Positions 9,174 to 18,800 of a stretch of 64,000 nt of DNA are shown here, in pieces. A program made the translations under genes and the position numbers. The DNA comes from Pseudomonas duriflava (GTDB lineage Bacteria; Pseudomonadota; Gammaproteobacteria; Pseudomonadales; Pseudomonadaceae), in NCBI RefSeq assembly GCF_007830155.1, contig NZ_VLKY01000010.1:154283-218282 (forward strand), in the 5' to 3' direction. The stretch's first letter is position 1. Every line of letters begins with the position of its first letter. The notes beneath the pieces were generated by a model that searched no databases, had not been told where the DNA came from, and worked only from the letters and a program-made list of their open reading frames with translations.

Positions 9174-10301
9174 ATGATTCTAGTGACGGGGGGCGCAGGC
9201 TATATCGGGTCTCATGCAGTACTCGAGCTCTTGCTGGCAGGACATGATGTCCTTGTACTGGATAACCTATGTAATAGCTCGCGTATAGCGCTACAGCGTG
9301 TAGAGCAACTGGCAGGACGTACCTTGCATTTTGTCAAAGGCGATATTCGCCGCCGGGCTCAACTTGATGCTTTGTTTGCACAATATCCGATCGAAGCGGT
9401 ACTGCACTTTGCTGGACTTAAAGCTGTAGGCGAAAGCGTACGCCATCCACTGAACTACTATGACAACAATGTAGGTGGCAGCCTGACCCTTTGCCAAGCC
9501 ATGGCGGATGCTGGCGTGTTCCGCCTGGTGTTCAGCTCATCGGCAACAGTCTACGGTACGCCCGCAACCGTGCCCATCAACGAACAGGCAGCAACAGGCC
9601 TACCGACCAATCCGTACGGCCAGTCCAAACTGATGGTGGAAAATCTCCTGCGTGATTTGGCGAATGCCGATCCGCGCTGGTCGATAGCGTTATTGCGCTA
9701 TTTCAACCCTATTGGTGCACATGAGTCAGGCCTCATTGGTGAGGATCCTTGCGGTATCCCAAATAACCTGTTGCCTTACATTACTCAAGTGGCCATTGGC
9801 CGGCTGGAACAGTTGAATGTATATGGCGCGGATTATCCAACACCAGACGGCACCGGAATTCGCGATTACATCCACGTAGTCGATCTAGCCAAAGGCCATT
9901 TGCTAGCGTTGGAAAAACTGCGTCAGGTGAAAGGCGCTCACATCTGGAACCTAGGAACGGGACAGGGGCACTCAGTACTGGAGCTGATAAGGGTTTTTGA
10001 GGAGATCACTCAAACACGTCTCCCCTATCGTTTGGCACCTCGACGGGAGGGTGATATTGCTGCGTGCTGGGCAGACCCAACCAAAGCCGAGCGTGAACTA
10101 GGCTGGAAAGCCGAACGAGGCCTAACTGCCATGATCGCTGATGCTTGGCGTTGGCAAGTACAAAACCCGAGTGGATATCGCGTAACGGATCGAGTTAAAG
10201 AATCTATCAAACGAATCCCGGCTTCCCCTATCAGTGGCAACATACAGCGGGAAGCGGTAATGACACGTACAGGCACTTCTTCAGCCAACGCCTTGCTCTA
10301 A
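9174..10301 (+). CDS. galE: UDP-glucose 4-epimerase
   Basis: Interconverts UDP-glucose and UDP-galactose. The 375-residue SDR protein starts ILVTGGAGYIGSHAVLELL (NAD-binding), has the catalytic SSSATVYG and NPYGQSK segment (Ser, Tyr, Lys) and ends its homologous part at QNPSGY. About 36 residues follow NPSGY, beyond where GalE proteins normally end (about 338 residues). The ATG at 9174 has GGAG at seven bases; the GTG at 9168 does not. Divergent from the glf operon, to which it can supply UDP-galactose. Confidence 0.93.
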   Translation: MILVTGGAGYIGSHAVLELLLAGHDVLVLDNLCNSSRIALQRVEQLAGRTLHFVKGDIRRRAQLDALFAQYPIEAVLHFAGLKAVGESVRHPLNYYDNNVGGSLTLCQAMADAGVFRLVFSSSATVYGTPATVPINEQAATGLPTNPYGQSKLMVENLLRDLANADPRWSIALLRYFNPIGAHESGLIGEDPCGIPNNLLPYITQVAIGRLEQLNVYGADYPTPDGTGIRDYIHVVDLAKGHLLALEKLRQVKGAHIWNLGTGQGHSVLELIRVFEEITQTRLPYRLAPRREGDIAACWADPTKAERELGWKAERGLTAMIADAWRWQVQNPSGYRVTDRVKESIKRIPASPISGNIQREAVMTRTGTSSANALL

Positions 10302-10352
10302 AACCTAAAGCGCCACAACTGTTTTTGATTCAAGTTGTGGCGCTTTAGGTTT
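10301..10352. terminator. Bidirectional terminator, 20-base perfect arms
   Basis: Two perfectly complementary 20-base arms (10301-10320 and 10333-10352) flank a 12-base loop that includes TTTTT. It begins at the last base of the galE stop codon and lies between galE and the convergent GST gene. AAACC/GGTTT at the outer ends gives A- and T-rich borders in both directions. Confidence 0.85.
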
Positions 10353-10359
10353 AGTGTTG

Positions 10360-10962
10360 TCAGTCATGCATCCCTACATGACGTGGATGACAAGCAATAC
10401 GGGCCATCCATGCCGTGATGGCTGGATAGCCAACAAGGTCGAACCCGCCCTCATCTGCTACATGGGTATAGGCATACAGTGCAATATCAGCAATTGAATA
10501 ATTATCGCCGACCAGATAAGGCGTACGCGATAGTTGCTGTTCCATTACGTTGAGCGCCCTATAACCCTCACACAACATTTTCTTATGCTCGGCTCGGCGC
10601 TCTTCCGGCATGTTCAAATACAATTGAATAAAGCGCGCTACAGCCACATAAGGCTCGTGACTATATTGCTCGAAAAATTGCCATTGCAGCACTTGGGTAC
10701 GTAAGCGAGGCTCCTTGGGCAAAAAGACACTGTCTTCGGCTAGATAGTTGAGAATGGCATTTGATTCCCATAAACAGGTGCCATCCGGCAATTCGAGTAC
10801 CGGGATTTTGCCGTTAGGGTTCTTGGCCAAAAACGCTGCAGAACGCGTCTCGCCTTTCAAGATGTCGACGTGCTGCCACTCATAGGCAAAACCACGCAAG
10901 GCCATTATGAGCTTGACCTTATAGCAATTTCCAGAGCGTTGATCTCCATAGATCCGGTACAT
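10360..10962 (-). CDS. Glutathione S-transferase family protein
   Basis: A 200-residue GST with an N-terminal thioredoxin-like domain (NPNGKIPVLELPDG, WESNAILNYLAE: cis-Pro loop and glutathione-binding Glu-Ser) and an all-helical C-terminal domain containing the N-capping motif SIADIALYAY. AAGGAGG lies seven bases before the ATG. Cytosolic; substrate unknown. A MarR-type regulator is encoded divergently at 11.2 kb and could control it, but no operator was identified between them. Confidence 0.9.
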   Translation of the reverse strand: MYRIYGDQRSGNCYKVKLIMALRGFAYEWQHVDILKGETRSAAFLAKNPNGKIPVLELPDGTCLWESNAILNYLAEDSVFLPKEPRLRTQVLQWQFFEQYSHEPYVAVARFIQLYLNMPEERRAEHKKMLCEGYRALNVMEQQLSRTPYLVGDNYSIADIALYAYTHVADEGGFDLVGYPAITAWMARIACHPRHVGMHD

Positions 10963-11194
10963 AACAACCTCCTTGCGCGGCCAGATTTTCTTGATGAACA
11001 GCCTGTGTCTAGAAAGACTCCGCTATCGTCCTACCTTGCGCCAGATCCGGCGTGAAAACCGATTCATGCTAGGTGCGACCGCTCCAGCTCGAGCTAAAGA
11101 TTTGGAAAAGCCTTGGACGTACCTGTAGTCGACAGCGCTCTGATAAGACAAACTATTTGACCGAAACTACGACGAATGGAATAGAAACGTCAAT

Positions 11195-11653
11195 ATGTTT
11201 GACCTTAAAAACACAACAACCCAGCGTCAGGCCATGCAAGCCTTCTTCTTTGGTTACCAGGCTTTTACGGCCAAAGCGGATGAAATGCTGTCACGACGAG
11301 GGTTGAGCCGAGTTCATCAGCGCATCCTGTTCTTTATCGCTGGCTCACCCGGTCTATGCCACAAGGACCTGCTGCAACGCCTGGGTGTTACCAAGCAAGC
11401 GCTTAATATGCCGCTACGCCAGCTGGTAGAAATGGACATGGTCATAATCGGGTCCGCTATCGAAGACAAGCGCAAGCGCAGCCTGAATCTGACACGGACC
11501 GGCGCAGAGTATGAGCAGCTGTTGCGTCGTGAGCAGGTAAAGCTGCTCGAGCGGGCCTTCAGCGAAGCAGGCGAAGTAGCAGTTAATGGGTGGTTCGCCA
11601 TCAACAGAGCCTTGGCTGGCAAGTCAGAGCCCTTATCGGAACCATCTTCTTGA
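11195..11653 (+). CDS. MarR-family transcriptional regulator
   Basis: A 152-residue winged-helix protein. The HTH region KDLLQRLGVTKQALNMPLRQLVEMDMV and wing IEDKRKRSLNLTRTGAEYEQLL (residues about 58-110) are typical of MarR dimers. It lies between a divergent GST gene and a LysE-type exporter on its own strand (about 100 bases downstream), either of which could be a target. The ribosome site is weak. Confidence 0.85.
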   Translation: MFDLKNTTTQRQAMQAFFFGYQAFTAKADEMLSRRGLSRVHQRILFFIAGSPGLCHKDLLQRLGVTKQALNMPLRQLVEMDMVIIGSAIEDKRKRSLNLTRTGAEYEQLLRREQVKLLERAFSEAGEVAVNGWFAINRALAGKSEPLSEPSS

Positions 11654-11751
11654 AGCATGGACTGCAGCCACTGTATGGCTACTTCTGAAAATGGGTGTAT
11701 CGGTACGCTGAGTTCCTAGGTGTTTATGCTAAATGGAAAAGGAATATGCCC

Positions 11752-12357
11752 ATGACGCCTGAACTACTCGCGGCCTTTATAATGTTTGCCTTCGTGTCCT
11801 CCGTCACGCCAGGCCCGAACAACATGATGTTGCTCGCGTCCGGCGTCAACTACGGGTTTCGCCGCACCCTTCCGCATATGCTCGGCATCAGCCTAGGGCA
11901 TATGCTCATGGTTATCCTCATGGGACTGGGATTGGGACAACTTTTCACTCTGTATCCTGTCCTGCACACCGGCCTAAAACTACTTGCCGCTCTTTACCTG
12001 TCCTATTTGGCTTGGAAAATCGCTACAGCAGTACCTCCAACACCCACCGAACCAGCCTGCAGCAAGCCCTTCGGCTTCTTTCAAGCCGCTGCCTTCCAGT
12101 GGGTAAACCCAAAGGCCTGGGTCATGGCGATTGGGGCTATCACCACTTACCTGCCCACCCAGGATTTCTACAGCAACTTGATATTAATCGCCCTGCTGTT
12201 TGCCTTGATCAACATTCCCAGCGTAAGTGCTTGGACTCTGTTCGGCATGGCCTTGCGCAGCCTACTCGGCACACCTACCCGTCTTCGTATCTTCAACTGG
12301 ACAATGGCTGCCTTGTTAATGTGCTCGCTCTACCCCCTAGTGCTATCCACTCACTGA
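11752..12357 (+). CDS. LysE/RhtB-family amino-acid exporter
   Basis: A 201-residue membrane protein with about six helices and the family motif SVTPGPNNMMLLASGVNYGFRRTLPHMLGISLGH at its N-terminus, plus FQWVNPKAW in the middle. Members export basic or neutral amino acids or homoserine lactones. The ATG at 11752 has AGGA eight bases upstream; the ATG two codons earlier is too close to it. Followed after 10 bases by the BenE-type transporter, so probably one transcript. Substrate not predictable. Confidence 0.9.
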   Translation: MTPELLAAFIMFAFVSSVTPGPNNMMLLASGVNYGFRRTLPHMLGISLGHMLMVILMGLGLGQLFTLYPVLHTGLKLLAALYLSYLAWKIATAVPPTPTEPACSKPFGFFQAAAFQWVNPKAWVMAIGAITTYLPTQDFYSNLILIALLFALINIPSVSAWTLFGMALRSLLGTPTRLRIFNWTMAALLMCSLYPLVLSTH

Positions 12358-12367
12358 AGACTGCTCC

Positions 12368-13558
12368 ATGTCTGCAATCAATGTCTTACGCCCGTTATCT
12401 GACTCCTCTCCTTCTTCCATCGTGGCGGGATTCGTCGCCATGCTGGTCGGTTACACCAGCTCGCTCGTCTTGATGTTTCAGGCGGGCCAGAATGCTGGCC
12501 TGTCTGACGGGCAGATCTCATCTTGGATCTGGGCGTTATCCATTGGTATGGCCGTCACTACGATGAGCCTATCCTGGCATTTCCGTGCGCCCATAGTGAT
12601 TGCCTGGTCTACTCCCGGCGCTGCTCTTCTTATGACCAGCCTACCCCAAGTGCCTTATGGCGAGGCAATTGGTGCATTCATACTCTGTGCGCTTCTATTG
12701 GCTCTATGTGGTCTTACAGGCAGCTTTGACAAGCTTATGCGCAAGGTACCTGCCTCGCTGGCAGCAGCCTTGCTGGCAGGAATTCTGTTCCGCATCGGCG
12801 TGGAAATCTGTTCAGCCGCAGAGAAACAGCCATTACTCGTCCTTGTCATGTTCTTCACGTATCTGTTCGTAAAGCGCCAATCCCCTCGCTATGCTGTTCT
12901 GGCTGCATTAGGAACTGGAATAGCCTTGGCGGCCATCCTAGGCCTGCTTCACTTCGAGCAACTCCATCTCGAAATGGCTATTCCCGTCTGGACACCTCCG
13001 GCATTTTCTTTATCTGCAGCTATCAGCATCGGTATCCCTTTGTTCATTGTCGCCATGGCATCCCAGAACATGCCGGGCATAGCAGTCCTACGTACTGATG
13101 GTTATCACACACCGGCCTCACCGCTCATTTCCGTTACAGGACTGGCCTCAGTAATACTTGCCCCATTCGGATCCCACGGTATTAACCTTGCGGCTATCAG
13201 CGCAGCGATTTGTACTGGCCCTGACGCCCATGAGGATCCACAAAAGCGTTACACGGCGGCCTTGTGGTGCGGTCTGTTTTACGGGATTGCAGGAACATTT
13301 GGCGCAACGTTGGCGGCCTTGTTTGCGGCGCTGCCTAAAGAGTTAATTCTATCGATTGCAGCCCTGGCCCTATTAGGCTCGATCATGAATGGCCTGAGTA
13401 GCGCTATGAATGATCCTAAGGAGCGTGAGGCAGCCCTGATAACCTTTTTAGTTACCGCCTCGGGCATGACGTTACTAGGTATCGGCTCAGCTTTCTGGGG
13501 GTTGATTGCCGGCCTTCTGACTCAGATCATTCTGAACCGGAGATTCAAAGCGCGATAA
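12368..13558 (+). CDS. BenE-family transporter (benzoate/H+ symporter-like)
   Basis: A 396-residue polytopic protein with 10-12 hydrophobic helices. The sequence GYTSSLVLMFQAGQNAGLSDGQISSWIWALSIGMAVTT and the following APIVIAWSTPGAALL match the BenE family. The named family activity is benzoate uptake, but there are no benzoate-degradation genes here and many pseudomonads carry orphan BenE homologues next to LysE exporters, so the substrate is open. Confidence 0.88.
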   Translation: MSAINVLRPLSDSSPSSIVAGFVAMLVGYTSSLVLMFQAGQNAGLSDGQISSWIWALSIGMAVTTMSLSWHFRAPIVIAWSTPGAALLMTSLPQVPYGEAIGAFILCALLLALCGLTGSFDKLMRKVPASLAAALLAGILFRIGVEICSAAEKQPLLVLVMFFTYLFVKRQSPRYAVLAALGTGIALAAILGLLHFEQLHLEMAIPVWTPPAFSLSAAISIGIPLFIVAMASQNMPGIAVLRTDGYHTPASPLISVTGLASVILAPFGSHGINLAAISAAICTGPDAHEDPQKRYTAALWCGLFYGIAGTFGATLAALFAALPKELILSIAALALLGSIMNGLSSAMNDPKEREAALITFLVTASGMTLLGIGSAFWGLIAGLLTQIILNRRFKAR

Positions 13559-13579
13559 AGGCCCTTTCGGCCCTAAAAC

Positions 13580-13608
13580 AAACAAGGCCCGACGAAGCGA
13601 GCCTTGTA
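13580..13608 (-). terminator. Probable terminator downstream of rluB
   Basis: On the minus strand an imperfect hairpin (AAGGCTCG / CGGGCCTT) is followed by TGTTTGTTTT, 20-50 bases after the rluB stop. The arms have mismatches near the loop. Confidence 0.55.
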
Positions 13609-13630
13609 CCTACTAGCAGGTTTATGAAAC

Positions 13631-14731
13631 CTATCGCTTACCACGCCCGCTACCCGAGCCGGGACGCTGCCCGTCACGGGACGGCGCGTTACGTCGTGAA
13701 GCAGGAGCAGTACGCTCACGAGACTGCTCGCCTTCGGAGGGCTGGCGCTCTGGGCGAGAGTGGCTCGGACGCTTGCGACCGCTTTCTGCTGGACGCTCGG
13801 CCAATGGCGTGCCGCTGCTGCGTTCGCCGCGCCGACCTTCAGCGTGTGGCTTGCCGTGACGCCTATCGGTACGGCTTCCACGCCCCGCCTCTACAGGCTT
13901 GTTGGACTTACGCTGTAAGCGTTCCAGCTTTTCACGTGCTTTAGCCGTTACTGGTGGCAATTCGATCGGGGCAAGCCCTACCTCTGCACTAAGAACATTG
14001 ATCTCATATTGGGTCATTTCTCGCCAGCGCCCCATAGACAGCTCAGCCGTTAGGAATACCGGCCCGAAGCGGACACGCTTGAGGCGACTCACCAAAACGC
14101 CCTGTGATTCCCACAGGCGCCGAACCTCACGATTCCGACCTTCCATCACTACGCAATGGAACCAGTGGTTAAAGCCATCACCATTAGGAGCTTGTTGTAT
14201 ATCAGTAAAGCGGGCAGGCCCGTCTTCCAGCATGACACCGGTCTTAAGACGCTCGATCATGGCCTCATCGACTTCACCGCGTACCCGGACGGCATACTCA
14301 CGATCCATTTGATACGATGGATGCATCAAACGGTTCGCCAACTCGCCATCTGTGGTGAACAGCAACAAACCTGTCGTGTTAATGTCGAGACGTCCAATAT
14401 TGATCCAGCGCCCACCACGCAGGCGCGGCAGGCGATCAAACACTGTAGGCCGTCCTTCAGGGTCATCCCGGGTGCAAACTTCACCTTCAGGCTTGTTGTA
14501 GATCAATACGCGACGAACAGTCTCGGCAGTATCTTCTCGGCGCAACAGGCGTCCGTCTACGGCAATAGCATCCTGAGGCGTCACGCGTTGACCCAGGGTA
14601 GCTGTCACGCCATTGACTTGAATACGGCCTTCGCTGATCCAGGCTTCAACGTCGCGGCGCGAACCGACACCAACGCGAGACAGGACTTTCTGAAGTTTTT
14701 CCCCGATAGGGGTATGAGGGTTGTCGTTCAT
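13631..14731 (-). CDS. rluB: 23S rRNA pseudouridine synthase RluB
   Basis: Isomerises U2605 of 23S rRNA. The 366-residue protein has an N-terminal S4 RNA-binding domain (EKLQKVLSRVGVGSRRDVEAW) and the catalytic GRLDINTTGLLLFT with Asp116. The last 90 or so residues are an Arg/Ser/Gly-rich disordered tail (for example RGERSSG and GSGSGRGKR), longer than in enteric RluB and typical of pseudomonads. The ATG at 14729-14731 has GGGAGGTG upstream. Its place beside eda matches P. aeruginosa gene order. Confidence 0.93.
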   Translation of the reverse strand: MNDNPHTPIGEKLQKVLSRVGVGSRRDVEAWISEGRIQVNGVTATLGQRVTPQDAIAVDGRLLRREDTAETVRRVLIYNKPEGEVCTRDDPEGRPTVFDRLPRLRGGRWINIGRLDINTTGLLLFTTDGELANRLMHPSYQMDREYAVRVRGEVDEAMIERLKTGVMLEDGPARFTDIQQAPNGDGFNHWFHCVVMEGRNREVRRLWESQGVLVSRLKRVRFGPVFLTAELSMGRWREMTQYEINVLSAEVGLAPIELPPVTAKAREKLERLQRKSNKPVEAGRGSRTDRRHGKPHAEGRRGERSSGTPLAERPAESGRKRPSHSRPERQPSEGEQSRERTAPASRRNAPSRDGQRPGSGSGRGKR

Positions 14732-14815
14732 CTGGCACCTCCCGGTGTAAGCGGCAACACTAAAGAGCGCGCATAATAGCGCTATGACTATCAAGAGCCT
14801 AGCGGCTTAATGACG

Positions 14816-14855
14816 CGACGCCATCGAAGTCTTGAAAAGCGGACCGATGGCGTCG
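14816..14855 (-). terminator. Hairpin downstream of eda
   Basis: Perfect 11-base arms (14816-14826, 14845-14855; CGACGCCATCG / CGATGGCGTCG) with an 18-base loop follow the eda stop by about 40 bases. No T-run, so function as a terminator or transcript-end stabiliser is likely but not certain. Confidence 0.5.
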
Positions 14856-14895
14856 TGAGAAGAGCTGTATCTACCGAGGCAGCAGCTCGAATGGC

Positions 14896-15543
14896 TTAAT
14901 CGAGTGCAGCCAGCGCTTCACGGCATAGCTGTTCAATTCGCGTCCAGTCACGCGCCTTGATAACATCGGACGGCAACATCCAACTACCGCCTACACACAT
15001 GACATTACTCTGCTGAAAGTACGCTTTAATATTGCCCGGATTGACCCCGCCAGTAGGGCAGAAACGCAATTCACCAAACGGGCCAGCAAAAGCTTTCAGC
15101 GCATCGACGCCACCATACACATTAGCCGGGAATAACTTGAAACGGCGATAGCCCAAGGCATAAGCACGCATGATATCCGACGGGGTAGCAATACCAGGCA
15201 ACAACGGTATGTCACTATCTACCCCAGCCTGAAGCAGTTCATCGGTGCAGCCAGGCGTTACGATAAACTGAGCACCAGCATCGACCGCCGCTGCAAACAT
15301 GTCGGTATCCAGCACTGTGCCGACCCCAACGGTCAGCTCAGGGCGCTCCTTGCGCAATACACGCACCGCCTCTAGCCCATGAGCCGAACGCAAGGTGATT
15401 TCTAGTACCTTAAGGCCCCCGGCAGCCATAGCGTCGGCAAAAGGCAGCACATCGTCGGGACTGTTAATCACGATGACGGGCAGGATACGGGCTTTCTGGC
15501 TCAACGCGTCGATGGCAGCGATCTTGTTTTGCATGTCAGTCAT
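14896..15543 (-). CDS. eda: KDPG aldolase (2-dehydro-3-deoxy-phosphogluconate aldolase)
   Basis: Splits 2-keto-3-deoxy-6-phosphogluconate into pyruvate and glyceraldehyde-3-phosphate, the last Entner-Doudoroff step. The 215-residue class I aldolase has Glu48 in KVLEITLRS and the Schiff-base Lys136 in FKLFPAN, plus FCPTGGV for phosphate binding. The start is one base past the pgl stop (TGA-G-ATG), so zwf-pgl-eda form one tightly coupled unit. Confidence 0.96.
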   Translation of the reverse strand: MTDMQNKIAAIDALSQKARILPVIVINSPDDVLPFADAMAAGGLKVLEITLRSAHGLEAVRVLRKERPELTVGVGTVLDTDMFAAAVDAGAQFIVTPGCTDELLQAGVDSDIPLLPGIATPSDIMRAYALGYRRFKLFPANVYGGVDALKAFAGPFGELRFCPTGGVNPGNIKAYFQQSNVMCVGGSWMLPSDVIKARDWTRIEQLCREALAALD

Positions 15544-15544
15544 C

Positions 15545-16258
15545 TCAGGAACACCAATAAATCTTTAGCGGCTTGCGCAAGAAGGCACGAATGGGCGTTG
15601 CCAGCTCGTCACCTACCGTCGCAGCGGTCTGCAGTGCCGCCAGCTTACTTTCGCCCTGGATAGCCAGAAATTGATAGTGTGCACCTGACAGCAACGCCCG
15701 CGTCATAGTTAGACGCTGGCGTGGAACCGAGGGCGCCCACATGGGTAGGCACAATTGTTCGCTAGCGGGATCCAGTGCATCTTCAAGTCCTGGGCTTCCT
15801 GGGAACAAAGAGGCTGTGTGCGCATCGTCACCCATTCCCAGCACCAAGACGTCTATAGGCTTGGGCAGATTCTGCTGTAGCACCTCATTGGCTTGGCGAG
15901 CAGCAGCCTCAACGCTTTCACTCGATGTATATAAATCGACCAGCGTGGCGGCTTTCGCAGCGTTACAGAGCAGGTGCTTGCGAATGAGTCCACCATTGCT
16001 ATCCGGATGCTCCAAAGGCACCCACCGTTCGTCCGCCAAGCTAATGGTTACTTTCGACCAATCCAGCTCTTGTACAGATAACCGCTCAAAAAACGGTATC
16101 GGGCTTCGACCGCCGGACACCACTAGCGTCGCCTCGCCCTTCTGTTCAATGGCGTGACATAGCGCCTCAACCACCGCTGCCGTCAAGGCTTCAGCATGGG
16201 CTTCACGATTATCTACACAGATGAATTCAACACCTTGCGGCAAATTAGATATCGCCAT
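15545..16258 (-). CDS. pgl: 6-phosphogluconolactonase
   Basis: Hydrolyses 6-phosphogluconolactone to 6-phosphogluconate. The 237-residue protein of the DevB/SOL type has [40 protein letters not shown] and [14 protein letters not shown]. The ATG at 16258 has GGGAGGT six bases upstream inside the zwf coding end; the two genes overlap by 14 bases. Part of the HexR-controlled zwf-pgl-eda operon. Confidence 0.95.
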   Translation of the reverse strand: MAISNLPQGVEFICVDNREAHAEALTAAVVEALCHAIEQKGEATLVVSGGRSPIPFFERLSVQELDWSKVTISLADERWVPLEHPDSNGGLIRKHLLCNAAKAATLVDLYTSSESVEAAARQANEVLQQNLPKPIDVLVLGMGDDAHTASLFPGSPGLEDALDPASEQLCLPMWAPSVPRQRLTMTRALLSGAHYQFLAIQGESKLAALQTAATVGDELATPIRAFLRKPLKIYWCS

Positions 16259-17714
16259 ACCAAGACCTCCCGTCACGTGCGATCAACGCAATAGATGTCA
16301 GCGGGCCCCATGTGCCGGCTGCATAAGATTTAGGCGTATCGCCCATTTTCGACCACCCCTCGAGCAGCTGGTCGCACCAGCGCCAAGCCGCTTCGATCTC
16401 ATCCTTGCGAACGAACAGAGATTGATTACCCTGCATCACTTCCAAGAGCAAACGCTCGTACGCATCAGGCACACGTGCCGATTTAAACGCTTCGGAGAAA
16501 TTGAGCTGTAGCGGACCGCTGCGCAACTGCATTCCCTTGCTCAAGCCCTGATCTTTGGTCATGACCTGTAGAGAAATCCCTTCGTCCGGCTGAATCCGAA
16601 TAATGAGCCGGTTGTTGATCAGGCTCCGCTGTTCAGGCGCGAAAATGTAGTGTGGCGGTTCTTTGAAGTGAATGACGATTTGCGATAGCTTTTGCGGCAT
16701 CCGCTTGCCAGTACGCAGATAGAAAGGCACGCCTGACCAGCGCCAGTTACGAATATCGGCCCGAATAGCTACAAAGGTTTCGGTACGACTTGTTTCGTTG
16801 GAGTTTTCTTCTTCCAGATAGCCCGGGACCGGCTTGCCATCGCTATAACCACTGGTGTATTGCCCAAGCACTACGCGACTGGCCAGCTGATCGGCCGTGA
16901 TTGGCTCAAGCGCCTTAAGCACTTTAACTTTTTCATCACGAATACTATCGGCTGACAAGTCGGCGGGCGGGTCCATCGCAGTTAGGCAGAGAAGTTGTAA
17001 CAGGTGGTTCTGCACCATATCACGTAGCTGGCCAGCCTGATCGAAATAGCCCCAGCGACCTTCGATACCTACCTTTTCAGCCACGGTGATTTCAACGTGG
17101 GAAATGTAGTTCTGATTCCACTGCGTCTCGAACAGGCTATTGGCGAAGCGTAAGGCAATCAGGTTCTGAACCGTTTCCTTGCCCAGGTAATGGTCGATGC
17201 GATAGACCTGGCTTTCCGGGAAGAAACGGGCCACCGAATCGTTTACAACGCGGGACGACTCGAGATCATGACCAATAGGCTTTTCCATCACGACACGAGT
17301 ACGGTCGCTTAACCCTACGGAGTGGAGGTTTTCACAAATTGCACTGTACACTGATGCAGGCGTAGCGAAATAAGCGATCAAGGTCTCGGCATCGCTAACA
17401 TCTTCAGCCAAACCTTGATAGTCCTCTTCGCGACGGAAATCCATGGCACGATAACTGAGGCGAGCGGAAAACCGCTCCCATACGGCCTGATCCCAATCAG
17501 CGCTCGGTACATAATGCCGCAAGCGCTCTTCGATATGCGCAAGCTGCTTGGCATCCTCTCCCTGTTGCCGGGCCAATGCGATGATCCGGGTATCGTCGTG
17601 AAGGAGCCCTTCTCGGTCGAGCTGATACAGTGCCGGATACAACTTGCGCAGGGCAAGATCACCCAACGCGCCGAACAGGGCCAAAGTGCAAGGTAGTACG
17701 CGAACTGCTGGCAT
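16245..17714 (-). CDS. zwf: Glucose-6-phosphate 1-dehydrogenase
   Basis: Oxidises glucose-6-phosphate to the lactone with NAD(P)+, entry to the Entner-Doudoroff pathway. The 489-residue protein has the nucleotide motif [17 protein letters not shown], the substrate site [14 protein letters not shown] with the catalytic histidine, and [22 protein letters not shown] in place of the common GASGDLA is normal for Pseudomonas Zwf. Divergent from its repressor gene hexR; the 160-base gap between them carries a candidate HexR site and an 8-base inverted repeat. Confidence 0.97.
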   Translation of the reverse strand: MPAVRVLPCTLALFGALGDLALRKLYPALYQLDREGLLHDDTRIIALARQQGEDAKQLAHIEERLRHYVPSADWDQAVWERFSARLSYRAMDFRREEDYQGLAEDVSDAETLIAYFATPASVYSAICENLHSVGLSDRTRVVMEKPIGHDLESSRVVNDSVARFFPESQVYRIDHYLGKETVQNLIALRFANSLFETQWNQNYISHVEITVAEKVGIEGRWGYFDQAGQLRDMVQNHLLQLLCLTAMDPPADLSADSIRDEKVKVLKALEPITADQLASRVVLGQYTSGYSDGKPVPGYLEEENSNETSRTETFVAIRADIRNWRWSGVPFYLRTGKRMPQKLSQIVIHFKEPPHYIFAPEQRSLINNRLIIRIQPDEGISLQVMTKDQGLSKGMQLRSGPLQLNFSEAFKSARVPDAYERLLLEVMQGNQSLFVRKDEIEAAWRWCDQLLEGWSKMGDTPKSYAAGTWGPLTSIALIARDGRSWYGDI

Positions 17715-17746
17715 ATATTCGTTCTTTTACGAAAAGTTGATGAATG

Positions 17747-17770
17747 AAAGCTCAAGTTTAAGTGAGCTTT
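17747..17770. promoter_or_regulatory. Inverted repeat in the zwf leader
   Basis: Perfect 8-base arms AAAGCTCA / TGAGCTTT (17747-17754, 17763-17770) with an 8-base spacer lie 33-56 bases upstream of the zwf start. It could be an operator or a leader hairpin; it does not match the HexR pattern. Confidence 0.5.
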
Positions 17771-17779
17771 GCCCGATTA

Positions 17780-17795
17780 CGTAGTAGAAAAAGCA
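17780..17795. promoter_or_regulatory. Candidate HexR site, zwf-hexR intergenic
   Basis: CGTAGTAGAAAAAGCA resembles TGTAGTAGTTTTTACA in the edd-gap region (GTAGTAG, five A/T, then CA). HexR is known to bind in front of zwf and edd/gap in Pseudomonas, so a shared pattern at these two sites supports the call, although this copy is poorly palindromic. Confidence 0.45.
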
Positions 17796-17875
17796 AAAAT
17801 TTAATAAAACCTTTAGTACTGTCTTATTTCTCTATAGCTGTACGATAAAGGGAAGACAACTTTCAGGAGCATTTG

Positions 17876-18751
17876 ATGGATCGTGCCAGCACATTGCTGC
17901 AATTGATTCAGGCCCGCCTGCCAGAACTCAACCGTGCAGAGCGCAAGGTAGCCGAGGTCATTCTAAATAATCCTCGGCAGGCTACTCGCCTTACCATTGC
18001 CGCGCTGGCTCAAGCTGCCAAGGTCAGTGAGCCTACCGTTAATCGATTCTGCCGCTCCCTGGGCATCGGCGGCTACCCGGAGATGAAGATCCAGCTGGCG
18101 CAAAGCATTGCCAGCGGAGCGGTCTATGTCAGCCAGGCGGTTGAAGCAGACGATGAGCCCGAGGCCTACTCCGAAAAGATATTTAGCAGCACGATCGCCT
18201 CTCTCGACAATGCGCGTCAGCGACTAGATGTGCAAGTACTCAACCGCGCCGTAAATCTGCTAATCCAGGCTCGGCAAATTCATTTCTTTGGTTTGGGTGC
18301 CTCGGCTCCCGTAGCACTGGACGCTCAACACAAATTTTTCCGCTTCGGCCTGGCCGTGTCGGCCCATTCCGATATTCTCATGCAGCGTATGCTGGCTTCG
18401 GTAGCACAGACCGGTGAGATCTTTGTGATTATTTCCTATACCGGCCGTACGCGAGAGTTGGTAGACGTGGCAAAGCTGGCACGCGACAACGGTGCGTCAG
18501 TAATTGGCATGACAGCAGCCAACTCGCCGCTTGCCAAGGTATCGACATTGAGCCTGGACATTCCCGTTCCGGAAGATACAGACATCTACATGCCGATGTC
18601 GTCGCGAATCGTACAGCTTACTGTACTGGATATTTTGGCTACCGGAGTCACGCTGCGGCGCGGTGTTGATTTTCAGCCTCACCTACGCAAGGTTAAAGAA
18701 AGCCTAGTCGCGACCCGTTATCCGATGGAGGAAGAGCAGGAAGAGTTGTAA
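17876..18751 (+). CDS. hexR: HexR, RpiR-family repressor of glucose catabolism
   Basis: Represses zwf-pgl-eda and edd/gap until it binds KDPG. The 291-residue protein has an N-terminal RpiR HTH ([25 protein letters not shown], residues about 38-62) and a C-terminal SIS sugar-phosphate domain ([37 protein letters not shown]). The ATG at 17876 has AGGAG at six bases; a TTG one codon earlier is too close. Divergent from zwf, as in P. aeruginosa and P. putida. Confidence 0.95.
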   Translation: MDRASTLLQLIQARLPELNRAERKVAEVILNNPRQATRLTIAALAQAAKVSEPTVNRFCRSLGIGGYPEMKIQLAQSIASGAVYVSQAVEADDEPEAYSEKIFSSTIASLDNARQRLDVQVLNRAVNLLIQARQIHFFGLGASAPVALDAQHKFFRFGLAVSAHSDILMQRMLASVAQTGEIFVIISYTGRTRELVDVAKLARDNGASVIGMTAANSPLAKVSTLSLDIPVPEDTDIYMPMSSRIVQLTVLDILATGVTLRRGVDFQPHLRKVKESLVATRYPMEEEQEEL

Positions 18752-18761
18752 TGATGGGTTT

Positions 18762-18795
18762 CCAGGGCCAAATGATTCTTGGCCTTGGGTTTTCC
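18762..18795 (+). terminator. hexR terminator
   Basis: Arms CCAGGGCCAA / TTGGCCTTGG (18762-18771, 18779-18788; one G-T pair) around a 7-base loop, followed by GGTTTTCC. It lies 10 bases after the hexR stop and before a convergent small gene. Confidence 0.75.
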
Positions 18796-18800
18796 TGAAA

